A DNA stretch of 24,960 nucleotides, from positions 1 through 24,960 of the forward strand of contig JASWJB010000474.1 of the NCBI GenBank assembly GCA_032433595.1, written 5' to 3'. This document shows, one piece after another, positions 1 to 10,269 of this stretch (the stretch's first letter is position 1; the number at the start of each line of letters is the position of its first letter). The stretch is from Conoideocrella luteorostrata (Eukaryota; Ascomycota; Sordariomycetes; Hypocreales; Clavicipitaceae). A program made the translations under genes and the position numbers. Below the pieces are notes generated by a model, which saw only the letters and a list, made by a program, of their open reading frames with translations, was not told where the DNA came from and ran no database searches.

Positions 1-183
1 TGTGTGTCCAGAACTCACCTCAGCGTCTTCGTATACTCGGTCCACGAATGTGCCCCCTACTTGGGGTTGAAATTCAAACAAGCGAACCTCGACTGGCGCA
101 CACTTCAAGAACTTATGGGCCTCAGTGAGATACTTTAGAGTGACGAGGCCAGAAGGGCCTGCTCCAATAACGGCGATCTTCAT
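1..183 (-). CDS. Flavin-containing monooxygenase (dimethylaniline monooxygenase-like), 5' part only
   Basis: The gene starts at the ATG at 183-181 and leaves the window on the left. The first exon (183 to 19) encodes 55 residues beginning MKIAVIGAGPSGL, which carries the GxGxxG FAD-binding Rossmann motif at residues 7-12. A VGGTF segment follows near residue 42, and VGGT followed by an aromatic residue is typical of fungal flavin-dependent monooxygenases. After YEDAE a GTGAGT donor lies at 18-13 in phase 0, so the remaining bases to the edge are probably intron; in related fungal proteins the expected continuation after this point is LVSS-like, which the read-through does not give. The family uses FAD and NADPH to oxygenate nitrogen, sulfur or carbon atoms of small molecules; the substrate here cannot be told. 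The rest of the gene is outside the window. Confidence 0.85.
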   Translation of the reverse strand, partial: MKIAVIGAGPSGLVTLKYLTEAHKFLKCAPVEVRLFEFQPQVGGTFVDRVYEDAEVSSGHT

Positions 184-285
184 GATGAGCTACGTCGGGC
201 GATCAGATATCAGTGGTATTGAAATTTGCTTATTTCATAAAACCATGTTTCTCGAACGACATGCCAAGCTATGTATACCGTATCG

Positions 286-310
286 TATATATATATATGT
301 ATGTATGTAT
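286..310. repeat. TA / TGTA microsatellite
   Basis: About six TA dinucleotides (286-298) run into three TGTA units (298-310). It lies about 100 bp upstream of the monooxygenase start codon, so copy number could vary within its promoter. No function is implied. Confidence 0.8.
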
Positions 311-1225
311 TTTGATGTCCTTGGAAACAGTCCACGCCTCCCCTCCATCTAACTAACCAACTGTTGGCTCTAATAACTGCATAGTGCATGAGCCATTGCT
401 GTAATAGTTCAATGTGAAGCCCAGACCGGACGCCATGTGTAGCGGCACCCTCACACTCTGTCATGATTGCCAATGCGTTCTGATAGCCCAGCCCGTCTCT
501 CACCCCCCGGCCTTTCCGATCGACTTTCAGGTTGTTACCATGCTTTTTGGGCTGACGCCGCAGATTATGCATGATTTATCTGCTGTTTCAGGAGCAAGGT
601 CATGGTTTCGACAGTCGGTGCTACCAACCATCCGATCAGGTTCGCAAATGTATATCAAGTCCATCACACAAGGCAGTACTTGGGGTCTGCCCTTCGGAGA
701 ATATCTCGCTGCGGAGAAAGATCGAAGCCCCTGTCCCCCAGTCTGTAGGTAAAAGTGGAACAAGACACGGGCTGGTCTTGGTCTTGCGAGATCAGCAAAA
801 GCAGCCGCCGATGAGGCCCGTCACACGACGCCGCCATGGATCATGTTTGTCTACACAGCTACCAGGAAGGGATCTTTGAGCGGCAGGACAATGGGCCCTT
901 GGGACCAACAAAGCCCATCAGCCTCCCATTGTTCGCCAGCAGATCTGCCCCTTCGTTACCGGCCTGCTGGTAAGCGCTATCGTCGGTGAGAGTTGTTTGT
1001 TGGTTGGTCGTGCAGAGCGGACATTGGTCAAAAGACCAGAACGCAGCCATGCGAGCTGAGGGCGTACTCCATATTGAGCCATACCATGCATACTCAAATG
1101 TCCAGTACTGGTAAGTTACCGTACGGATTGGGACGGTAGGGCGTCTGTATTATTCTGAAATACGTGTAGAATCTCCAGTGCGAATTGCTCACGGGTGCCT
1201 CTTTCTCCAATGACCAAATGCAGCA

Positions 1226-1615
1226 ATGCGAACCCAACAGAATTACGAGAGCACTTCTGATAGCAAACAGCATGTCTAGAGAGCGGATGCTCTTTTGCAT
1301 CACAAGATCCAGGGAACCAGAGAACCTCGTCTTTTCGGTCTGGCGCTATGCGGAGCCCTTGTCATTGTGTCTCTAGTTTTGTGGTTGTCAGTAAGCAACA
1401 TGACGCTTGTCCACGCCACGTTTTACGACACTAACACAAGTGCACCAGTTGCTCGGGCGCAATATATTCATCGAGAAGATGAAGGCATCCAAGAACAAAC
1501 GGAACAATGCCAAACACCATTAATAGACTGTGACCAAAAGCCATGCGTGGCGAGGTGCAGTACGGCACACCATGTGTCTCTGGCGTCAACGTGGCTGACC
1601 ACCGTCCGTCGATAA
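1226..1615 (+). pseudogene. Possible small single-pass membrane protein frame broken by one stop
   Basis: An ATG at 1226 opens a 17-codon frame that ends at TAG 1277-1279. The same frame then stays open to 1615 without another ATG near its beginning. The downstream part holds a strongly hydrophobic stretch (GLALCGALVIVSLVLWLSV) flanked by basic residues, as in a single-pass membrane protein, then a polar, cysteine-containing tail. It could be a small gene damaged by one substitution, a gene with an intron I could not place (no good donor is visible), or chance. I recognise no family. Confidence 0.2.
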
Positions 1616-2223
1616 TTGCCCTTTTAGACAGAGTTTACGCAATCTCCAGAAGTTACCATTACCTTATCATATTCAAAAACAAACTGCCAGGTCTTGCTTT
1701 GCCAGACTTCGTGTAGCTCGAAAGCGCGCGGCGGCAAGTGACCACCGTTTCGGCGTACTAGATAGATAGTACAAATCGGCCTGGCTGAAGCCTTTTCAGA
1801 AGGCTGCCTATCAGTGGCGGCCCGAACTCACCATGAATAACAGATGGCTTTCCGTCATCGATACTGTTCGCCGGGGTACGGCCTTGCCGGCTTGTTGGAT
1901 GAGCGAGAGCAACTTTTGACCGGATATACTGTCATGTCGTAGGCAGCCACCGTGTTGCACAGCACAATGCAATGCAGGTAGCTAAACAAACTGCCGATTA
2001 CTGATCCAGCGGCAAAAGGCCCATGCAGCAGCGTCTTCATTGACTGCTTACGATGGAGAAAGGAGCAGACGAGATCCATATTCGTGCGCACATGTCCGTT
2101 GGCTTGCCAAAGAGGCAAAAGCCACAAAATCCCACATCACGCAAGCCAGCCCTTTGTCCGAGGTGAATAGGATCCACAGCAACTCTATTGTAGTTCATCA
2201 GTTGGCCCAACCCATCGCAGCCA

Positions 2224-2235
2224 ATTAATATTAAT
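2224..2235. repeat. AT-rich 12-bp palindrome
   Basis: ATTAATATTAAT reads the same on both strands. It is followed by a short GC-rich hairpin (CCGGC ... GCCGG) at about 2237-2254. In AT-rich intergenic DNA such a palindrome can easily arise by chance. Confidence 0.5.
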
Positions 2236-2700
2236 CCGGCTCCCCGGTGCCGGCGTCATCATCACGTATTACGCTGCATCGGGAGCTTGCATGATCTCAT
2301 TACCGACATCCAGCTCGCTGGGTCTCGATGTCCGGAGACACGCAACCTCGCAGCCTCGCACAGCAGCTCCGGTGAGAGCCTGTGCAACTTCCACTCCATA
2401 TAGACCTACAGTAGCCAAGCAAAATCCATCATTGACTGCCGATAATTTACGGAGATTCACCGCGAAAAAGCAATATCACTAATCGTAGCTGGCTTTGTGC
2501 CGAAAAGCGCCTTGTGGCTTGGTATTCCTTTCCGCCCATGTAAGTCTCAGGCCGCCGCTGCAGTTGAACAACATATATACAATTCTTCAGCGGAAGCAGC
2601 CTTTCTCGCTGCGTCACCATAGACCCTGAGTCGCTGTAGTTAATTTAAAAAAAAAAAAAAGGAAAATGAGACAAAAAGGAAAAAAGGAAAACTGGTTGTC

Positions 2701-5545
2701 TTATGCTTTGAGGGCCAATATTCGGCACTTGGACACTGCTCCGCCTGTCACCGAGTACACGACATCCTTTCTCTGTAGAACCTCGACACCCTGAATCGGA
2801 TCCTTTGCTACGAATACTTTGGATGCGCCTCTGTCGCCGTAGTCACAGACTATTGGGTAGAATACCTCCTGTGCGTGATTCACTGCGACATAGAGATCCT
2901 GGCCCTTGGGGTTCCGCGGTGGTACGAAGGCGACGGGGACAGACGTCCGCGGCACCTCATCCTCATTGCTAGCACGCAGTCGTGAAACACCAAGTTTGGA
3001 CATGGTATCGCTGTAATAGTGCAGGGATCGCTGGACGACATCGTACACAACTTCAGAATGACGGGTAGTATGCCAAAGCTCGAAGCAGTTTTCGTTGTCG
3101 CGGTTGTCATTACGAACGACGTACAAGTTGCCGTTAGCACAAGAGACGACTTTTGCGGATGCCGTAGGGTTCAGAAGTTGGGAAAGTCTGTGACTGAGAG
3201 TGTTGTTGCTGTTGTTGCTGTTGTTGTACAACTCTGTGGGGGCTGTCGCCATGTCGTATCTCAGCCGGCTGAGCCCGGTGCTGTCGGACAATGCATTTTC
3301 TGGACCAGCAACCGTTCTTCGCTGTTGAACCTTCTTCTTGGGAATTTTCATTATATGAGACGGCATGCCACTGGTTCTATTACGTTGTGGAGCCGGAATA
3401 GTTTCCCTGCAGCACGTTGTTAGACAAATCGTTCAGTTGTGTCAAACGATTTTTCACTCACCCTATGCATTTGCGAAACACAGCTCTGTCTCCAGTATCG
3501 AGCATGGGATCACCCAGACGGTCCGTAATTCCTGCCCAAAGTCTATGTCGCCAACTAAGTTGGGTCATAATACCAATACAGTTCCCCTTGAAGCCAGCAG
3601 TAACTTTTCCAGAATCTGTCAAAGCAACCTGGCCTGCAGTCTGAGCAGATCCCTTGACAGATGGCTCATCAATAATACCAACAGCCTTCTCCCATCTCAA
3701 GATTTTCAAGCCGCACTTGATGCCAACAGGCAGACCCATCTCTGCAGAGAGTGTCAGTTCTCCATCTGCTTCGAAGACAGGTTTGAAGTACGGCTTCCAG
3801 CCAGATCTCCTATTCTGGCTTGGGTCAACAATATCAATCACCACCAAAGCGTCCTGCAGGCCCATTTCGGCGCCGGCCAATATCTTCCCTTTCGCCGTGG
3901 CGTCAAACCCGACACGTGCACCAACACTGACGTACGGGCCAATCGTGATGATGCCGTACGAGAGTCCCGGCAAGCCGTAGCTGAAAAGTTCACTGGAGAA
4001 GTCATGTTTGAGTGTGTGTCGGGCTTCAATGCCAAGTTTCAGAACAAATTTTATGTTCACGTTCAACTCAACACGTCCTTCCTCCAAGCCTCTGAATGGA
4101 GACCACCTCGCCCGCCCTGCGACTCGAGCATGGCCGGAAACACCACATCCAACACAATACACTCTCAAGTATGAGGTCTTTTTCTTGGAAGCTCTTTCAG
4201 GCTGGAATGATTTGAGGAGAACTGCGTCCCCCCAAGGGGATATGGCTTGCCCCGTGCCATTCCCAGGTACAGTTTTAGCAGTAACGTGCACCGATGCAGG
4301 ATCCGGCAGTTTGAACGAGAAGCCATGATCGATAGTGCCACCAATCGATTCTCCGCTAAGATATATATCAGAGGTTGTTTCAGCAGCCTGGTTGTAGAAT
4401 GCTTCGGGCAACAAGACAGGGCGTTTCACGGGAGACTGGCGCCGGATCCTCTTAGCTCCGTGATACACTGTAGAGCTGGCAAAGTATGCGCTGCTCGAGT
4501 GTCCATACAGCATATCTTCCAAAAACTTCTTGGAATCTGAGCTTTCTCTGCCATAGCCTAGCTTCTGGTCGAGCATGTGATCAAAGGTAGGGCCCAGACA
4601 CGCTGTCACTAAGCCATTGTTACTCTCGCCTATTGTCGGGCAGTCAGACTCTCCCATGAGCCTGTTCTTCCGTCCGGCAACAGCGAAACCATTTGAGCCT
4701 GGATTTTCCGAGGATGAAGCTGCAGATGACGTCGAGCCAGATGCTTCATCAGAGGCTGTTGCAGAGGCATGAGCTTGTGACTCCTTCTTGTTCCCTGCGC
4801 TCCACCAACCCCATTCGGTCTCGCCCGATGTAGTGATCTGATCAGGGTGCTTAGAACTTCCCTTCGCGACAATTGATCGCTCTTTGAGGTTATACTCTAG
4901 ACCAGTGACGTTGAAGTAGCACCGTTCTCTGTTGGCATAGTCTCCACAGCCTTCGGTGTACGCAATCAGAATCAACCCCCCTTTACTTGGCCAGGTATCC
5001 ATTGCACGTTTAAAGGTATCGTCATTGTTGAACAGCGCTATCATTCCTTTGCCTGGGTCGTGTTTGACAGTAACATGTTCGGTATGATCAAGATTGACGG
5101 AAGGTAACGAGAAGTGGTACTTGAGGAAAGCATAGTGGCCGGACTTGGAGGGGTCTATTCTGGGTCAGCCTCGTCTTTTCAGAACATATTCAGAGTTTGT
5201 CTTACCAGATACACCATAGTAAAGTTCAGACCCCTGTTTTGGTTCGATGGGAATAACATTCTTGACGGCCTTTGTGTCGTAGGACCAGTGTACATTGGGA
5301 GACAAGGTGACGGAAGGCGCCGTGTTCACAAACGTCGCCGTCGGTGTCTGAGTTGACGACGAGCTTCGCAGAGTATGGTTATTTGCGTAACCCGTACCAG
5401 CTGGTGTTGCGTGTAGTTTCGTCTCAACTTCAGTCTGAACTGTCCCATTGCCTGTTACGTTTCGGAAGGAGAACTCTCGCCGGGCAGCCAAGGTTGGCGC
5501 TGCCAACCCCAGCAGAAGAGCTGTCACGAATGCCAAAAGCAACAT
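2701..5545 (-). CDS. Large secreted protein, tentatively DUF7029/DUF7223 type
   Basis: Three exons: 5545-5206, 5154-3462 and 3406-2701. The introns (51 and 55 nt) have GTAAG and GTGAG donors and AG acceptors, and phases agree, giving 912 residues. Residues 1-20 form a signal peptide (MLLLAFVTALLLGLAAPTLA). A region around residues 85-215 (KYHFSLPSVNL, then GGLILIAYT) resembles the fungal DUF7029 type. It is followed by a low-complexity Ser/Ala/Lys linker and a basic stretch (RRQSPVKR, near 350) that could be a kexin site. Residues about 440-660 are rich in glycine and alternating hydrophobics (SYGIITIGPYVSVGARVGF), as in DUF7223. The C-terminal 220 residues contain an Asn/Ser run and several cysteines. 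Several NxT/S sites suggest glycosylation. The domain names are from memory and unchecked. No catalytic motif is visible; a cell-wall or extracellular role is a guess. Confidence 0.8.
3202..3228 (-). repeat. 9-bp coding repeat (Asn-Asn-Ser)
   Basis: On the plus strand GTTGTTGCT occurs twice, followed by a diverged third unit. It lies in the third exon of the secreted-protein gene and encodes its Asn/Ser run (NNSNNSNN). Such tracts change length easily, and the reading frame is kept because the unit is nine bases. Confidence 0.75.
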
Positions 5546-6710
5546 GTTGGCAGTGATTCCAAGAAACGGTCAAGAATATACTGTCCAGGCAGAGGGCTAA
5601 AAAGAAAGAACCTTGGTGCTAACCATCTCTCTCGAAGGCCGGTTCTCAGAGGATGAGTCGCGATCTTTATTCCCGTTCTTTTTCAACTTTACACATGCCA
5701 ACAATGATGATGGAGGCGCAGACGACCGTCCAACCAGTTATTCGCTACCATCCTTCTTAAAGTTGACATTTAACCGAAGGTATGACTGCGAATGGGTAGG
5801 GTAGCCTACAGCAGAGTTGGTCTCCAGTATGTTCCTGGTCAATATGAGGAGAGCCCCCAGGAATACTTCCATCACATGGCTACAACCTCTATGGCACATC
5901 AAAAGCGGAGATACCCTCGGCATAGCAATCGTCCTCGTAATGGGTACGTGATATTGGGCACCATCGGCGAAAGCGAACGAGTTTCTTTGCTTTTTTTTTT
6001 TCGTTTTGCGCTTTTCTTGTGTGTGTGCTTCGTCCCAAGATTGATGTTACTGCCATGTCCATGGGTATAGCCTCGTTCGAACGGCTCTCTCAGGCACTCA
6101 TACGATGGGTTCGTCTGGCAAAGTCTTCTGGCAAAGTATTGCAACGATTTTCGTCCCAATTGACTCGGCTATCACTAGCGCCATCCCAAATTTCCTAACT
6201 TGGCCAAATATTGGGATCCATCGTGTTAGTGCAACGGTTTCGGATCTTTTGCCTTGAGCTTGGGCTGTGCAGAGACCGATGGAACTGATATCGATGGTAA
6301 CTGCCAGGATGGCAGCACCTCCTTGGAGAAAGATCCCAGATCATACCTTACTCCGTACACAAATGAGCTTTGCGGTGACGAGTCATGGCTTTCATCAGGC
6401 CAAAATCCCTTTCCTCTTTGATCCTGCCGGCCGTTCGCACAGACACGTCCTGCGGGCCGTTGGCGTCCGTCCCCTGACAACTACAAGTCATGGATCTCCG
6501 TTTGACATATCAAACGCCGCTCGTAGCTCGCCGCTCGCCGCTCAGCTGACTTGACTGAACATGAGGTCACTTAGTGAACTAACGTAACTAACATATTGTG
6601 AATGAGCCGTGCCGCACTATAACGATAGCCGCACCTGGCGTTCCAGACAAATCGGCCATATCGCCGGTTATTTTGAACTTACCATCTCGGTCGTGCTCGT
6701 AGTCTTCAGT

Positions 6711-6730
6711 CCTGTCATGACCTGTCATGA
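6711..6730. repeat. Exact 10-bp tandem duplication
   Basis: CCTGTCATGA occurs twice back to back. TCATGA is itself a palindrome. It lies only 20 bases from the inverted repeat at 6751-6779. Confidence 0.85.
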
Positions 6731-6750
6731 CTCCATATGACTTCATCATG

Positions 6751-6779
6751 GGGTAAGTTGGACTCATTACAACTTACCC
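6751..6779. repeat. Perfect 10-bp inverted repeat with 9-base loop
   Basis: GGGTAAGTTG (6751-6760) and CAACTTACCC (6770-6779) are exact reverse complements separated by nine bases. The site could be a binding site for a dimeric regulator, a hairpin in a transcript, or the remnant of a small mobile element. It lies 1.2 kb upstream of the secreted-protein gene start. Confidence 0.85.
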
Positions 6780-8790
6780 GGATGGTCCAGCAACCCGACG
6801 GATATTACTCGGCTTCCCAGAGATCGAACGATACAGTCCGCCAGGATTGTGCACTTTGGGCAGCTCGGTTGGATGTCCGGTCCACTTTACGGATTTTGCA
6901 TGAAATTAATCGGCCATTAGTCCGTTTTGTACGGAGTACATTATGGAGGTGGGATATTATGGTTATGTGAATGCGTATCTTGGCAAATTAACCGACCTCT
7001 ATCATAACTACAGTGTTCTCTTCATCTCGATCCTTATTGCTCTCCGTGCTGAGTGCTCTTCATGAACATGCACTGCAGTTGACTTGGCCGCGGCTGAGCA
7101 GTCTTCCCGTGTTCTCGGACCCAGTCTCTTGGCCGTATCAGTCGGTAATAACAAAGCGAGTATGACTTTTTCTGGGGAAGCAATGTAACCAGCGCGGCTC
7201 GAGGAGTTTCCACCGCAGCGTACGGAGTGCATATTGGAGCCTCCAGGTGCATGCAGGAACGAACGCTAATGATAAGGCGGGACTTTTGGAGGCTCGTGAG
7301 GCATGACAGGGCGACTCAGATTCAAGTAGTCCCCATTTCCAAAACAAGTAATATTCAACGGGTCTCAATAGGTTTTCGGCATTTGCCGTGTTCGATCGCT
7401 ATCGATGGCGTCTCCCCAGATCGCCTTAGAAGCTGGCGGGGCTTCGGAAACGTTACATTCAGGAGGAAATTGGCTATAAGACCACTCAAAACCGTCTGCA
7501 GATAACTACTTATTTCCTCCATGTCCAGATCCTTTCAGCGAAGGTGTCTTGCTCAGCATTCTCATTAGCCGGTGGCCGCACCTTCAGCACGTACATCGCG
7601 CAGCTAGTATTGGACGTGAAGAGATATGGTGTTGCAAGCCGCAGAAAACCACAAATATTTGAAATGCATAATAATCAGCTATGGATGTGACCCCTCCAAC
7701 TATTTCAACAGCTGACCGGCTTATATATTGAGCTATTCTGGACATTTGAACGCGGTGCAGGGTGGTATTCGCCGAGCTATGCCGTTCGCAAGCGATATGT
7801 GCTTGTTTTGTGCCAATGAGACTCAGAGGACGTGTTCTAAAATCGCTGAGCCCCCTGCCATTGTAATACTTTACTTATTTATCTAGTGATCAACCAGGAT
7901 TGGCCCAGTGACATCTTGTAGGAACGGCCCGTGCATCCTCAGCGTCTGTCAAAGCGGAAGTGTCTCGGCAGCCGTACAGTGGAAGGCTCCACAGAGCCGA
8001 CTCTAAAGGAAGCTTGATTCTTTATTGAATCCTCATAATATTATTTCACGTAGGCTAATTTAGTGCATGTCATATTTTTGCTTAAGAACTGACTGCAATG
8101 TGCGAGCTGTTTGCTCTGGAAAGGTTCACTCGCTTGAGACTGGGTGAATTCTGTGCCTGCGTTGCCAATTGTTGGAATAGTAGACACAACTTTTCCAAAA
8201 ACGGCCCAGGATACTTATGCCGTGACTTAAGTCTTTTAGTGTCTTAGAGTAAAAGCTATATGCCGATGATAGTAGAGAAATATCCGGAAAAGACCGATCA
8301 CCGAAACATCACTTACGTATAGTAGATGGATGAAGCTCGACACGATATAGACCATAGTCTCTTCCATGATCAGCGTTCGAAACAGTAATACCTCATCAGC
8401 TGATAAGAATAGTGCAACACGTTCCAGGCTGTCCAGCTCACGCCACGGACTGCAAACGTAGAACGAACTCAGGACGCCAATATGCCGGCGGTGTCAAGAT
8501 AAGGTATGGGTTATATCGGTTAACTTGGTGGATGCTAAGTGGTGTACATGGAATTGATGTACAAAGATAGGGCTTTGTGCCCCCCATCATATAGGTCTGT
8601 CAAGCAATATGAATATCACTTACAACAGACGGCGCTGTCACAAACGACTAGTGTTTACCGCCCAAGCTATAGTTACCCATGCGATGAACAGACTAAGCTC
8701 TTCCCGAGTAGTGTCATAATGCAAGATGGCTCTATCAGCTCACAGACTGTCGCGCTTGCCGATCGCATCTGTTCCGTCCGTGCATAATCA

Positions 8791-8810
8791 CATCTAGGTC
8801 GATCTAGATG
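8791..8810. repeat. 7-bp inverted repeat at the edge of the orphan exon
   Basis: CATCTAG (8791-8797) and CTAGATG (8804-8810) are reverse complements with a six-base spacer. Both arms contain CTAG, so either could serve as a splice acceptor for the coding-like frame that follows. Confidence 0.7.
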
Positions 8811-9085
8811 GTATCTCGCAGACTGCCAACGGCAAGGTTTCTTGCCTAGCCTCTCAGTGGGCTGCTTTGTTTGTACACCTGTCCGATCTGATCCATTTCC
8901 GCCCTGCTGTTGTGCAACAGTTTCACAAGGAATTTGCAGGAGCCAAGTGTGGCCAGCATGACAACTACAACGGCTTTTGTTCCATAAAAATCGAAGATAG
9001 CTTGGTTGACTTCAAGTCCGGGGACAAAGTCATTGATGCCGACGGGAAGACAGTGCTCGCTCACTACGCTTCACTGAAGGTTTGA
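8798..9085 (+). CDS. Orphan coding-like exon, unknown protein (probable last exon)
   Basis: A frame open from 8798 to the TGA at 9083-9085 encodes about 95 residues with C- or G-ending codons more like the real genes here than like the surrounding DNA. Segments include GKVSCLASQWAALFVHLSD, AGAKCGQHDNYNGFCSIKIE and DADGKTVLAHYASLKV. There are three cysteines, two of them 11 residues apart. The frame has no ATG near its start, and stop TAG 8795-8797 coincides with an AG acceptor (CATCTAG), so it reads as a 3' exon of a spliced gene. I could not place an upstream exon or signal peptide; the frame at 8539-8787 is a candidate but unproven. A small secreted protein is possible. It may also be a relic. 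I recognise no family. Confidence 0.35.
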   Translation, partial: VDLDGISQTANGKVSCLASQWAALFVHLSDLIHFRPAVVQQFHKEFAGAKCGQHDNYNGFCSIKIEDSLVDFKSGDKVIDADGKTVLAHYASLKV

Positions 9086-10269
9086 GCGATAGACCACAGG
9101 TCTGCTAGGCTTCAGCGCGTATGTTTGAGACTAACTTGGCGTCAGGCACGTTCATCTAGGGCGGTAGTGTTATTCGATCGGCTTACTCAGTCCTCCATCA
9201 GACAACAAGTAACTGTTGGAATGATGCACCTCGATGCTGCTGTTTGTTGTCCGCTGCGGAAGCGGTTGCCAGCTAACTAATCTGTGGGTTTACTTGGAAG
9301 TCCTCGAGGAAACAAAGCATACCACCTTCCTACAAGAAAAGCATACCGTGGATGAGAGGCTGTTACTTAGCACATGATACGCAGCACAAATCACCGTCGA
9401 ACACTGTCCAGATGCGATGAGCTCTTAGATGATTCTAAAATGCGTACGGAGCAGCGGGCTGCCTATCAGCGCGACATACATAGGCATCGCGAGAACAATA
9501 TGCCAATTCGCATAGTGGTCCCTTGAGCATCAACAGAATAAAGAAATCGAGTTGTCTGTACATCTAGGCCTTGAAACTAGACATAGCACCCATCTACTCG
9601 GATACGAGCCCCTTCTTAGCACCACAGCAGGTCGCTCGGCATAAAGTTGCACCACAGCTTACGCCCAACACTAGAAACACGACGCACGCTGTAGCCACTA
9701 ACCGACGTTGCTAGATATCTGCAAATACGTTGCGCAGAATACCCTCCCTGAGCCACGGGTCTGATAGAAACTGCGAAATTCTACTTTTGTTTTGTGGTTG
9801 TTCCATTTTGATATAGTGACCGTTGTTAAATCGTTGTCTTTTTTTTTTCTTCTGCTTCCCGCAACGGTTCCCAAAAATGGAGGATGGACGAGGACATACA
9901 TCGTCAGGCCGCAGCCACGAATCACAGTGTTTCGTTGAATGGCTGTACGAGAGCGCCGGGCGAGGAATTAGCAGTGGGGAGTCGCACCTCATGGCTTTCT
10001 CGATGGGGAAACGCGCCGCGAAGTCGATCAGACATGACGAATCCGCCGACGTCAAATGGCAAAACTGCTCTCTCAGAAAAATGAAAAAGAAGAAGAGTTG
10101 AATGGCCTGGACTGTTCTTTATCTTAGCGAGTCATGAAAATCCATCTCAACCTTTTCCATCCATTACTGTCTCCATCGCCATCATCCTCTTGGATCCATC
10201 GCTCTCGTCCCTATCACCGTACCACTTACACCCTCATCTCTAACCCCAACCACCAGACCACTCACCAAA
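9086..10269. other. Intergenic region and promoter of the methyltransferase gene
   Basis: From 9086 to about 10100 I see no gene I can support. A 74-codon ATG frame at 9877-10101 ends in a lysine run and resembles nothing I know. The final 130 bases (10140-10269) are rich in C, T and then CA, the usual leader composition of fungal genes, and run directly into the start codon of the methyltransferase. Confidence 0.55.
10140..10269 (+). promoter_or_regulatory. Pyrimidine-rich leader of the methyltransferase gene
   Basis: The stretch is dominated by CT and CCAT/CA repeats with few G bases and ends with CACCAAAATGCC around the start codon, a good fungal initiation context. Such CT-rich tracts mark transcription start regions in filamentous fungi. 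No TATA box is clear. Confidence 0.5.

Larger units (their letters stand above)
184..2700. other. Intergenic region between monooxygenase start and secreted-protein gene end
   Basis: About 2.5 kb. It should hold the promoter of the monooxygenase (near 184-700) and the 3' untranslated region of the neighbouring secreted-protein gene (just below 2701). Simple sequence includes a TA run passing into TGTA repeats at 286-310 and an A-rich stretch at 2648-2695. A 12-bp AT palindrome lies at 2224-2235. One short frame with a hydrophobic segment (1226-1615) is listed separately. No tRNA or transposon was recognised. Confidence 0.6.
5546..8790. other. Gene-poor region upstream of the secreted-protein gene
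   Basis: About 3.2 kb without a frame that I can support as coding. The first several hundred bases should contain the promoter of the leftward secreted-protein gene. Visible structure: a T run near 5990-6001, GC-rich short tandem CTCGCCG units near 6526-6545, a direct 10-bp duplication at 6711-6730, a perfect inverted repeat at 6751-6779, and two TACGGAGTA-type motifs (6349-6357 and 6930-6938). The stretch 7500-8500 is frequently interrupted by stops in all frames and shows no recognisable transposon. Confidence 0.5.

Noticed and set aside
3365..4174. 269-codon plus-strand frame
   Set aside because: It lies antisense to exons 2 and 3 of the secreted-protein gene, crosses its intron, and has no recognisable motif; the minus-strand gene has a signal peptide, good splice sites and closed phases.
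7500..8500. Decayed transposon
   Set aside because: Stops are frequent in all frames, but I find no terminal repeats, transposase or reverse-transcriptase motif and no clear strand-wide C-to-T mutation signature by eye.
8846..9064. Minus-strand 72-codon frame over the orphan exon
   Set aside because: The plus-strand frame is longer, begins at an acceptor-like site and has more natural codon use; the minus frame is probably its shadow, though this is not certain.
9877..10101. 74-codon ATG frame ending in a lysine run
   Set aside because: No known family, an overlapping longer antisense frame, and position in the methyltransferase upstream region; too weak to call.
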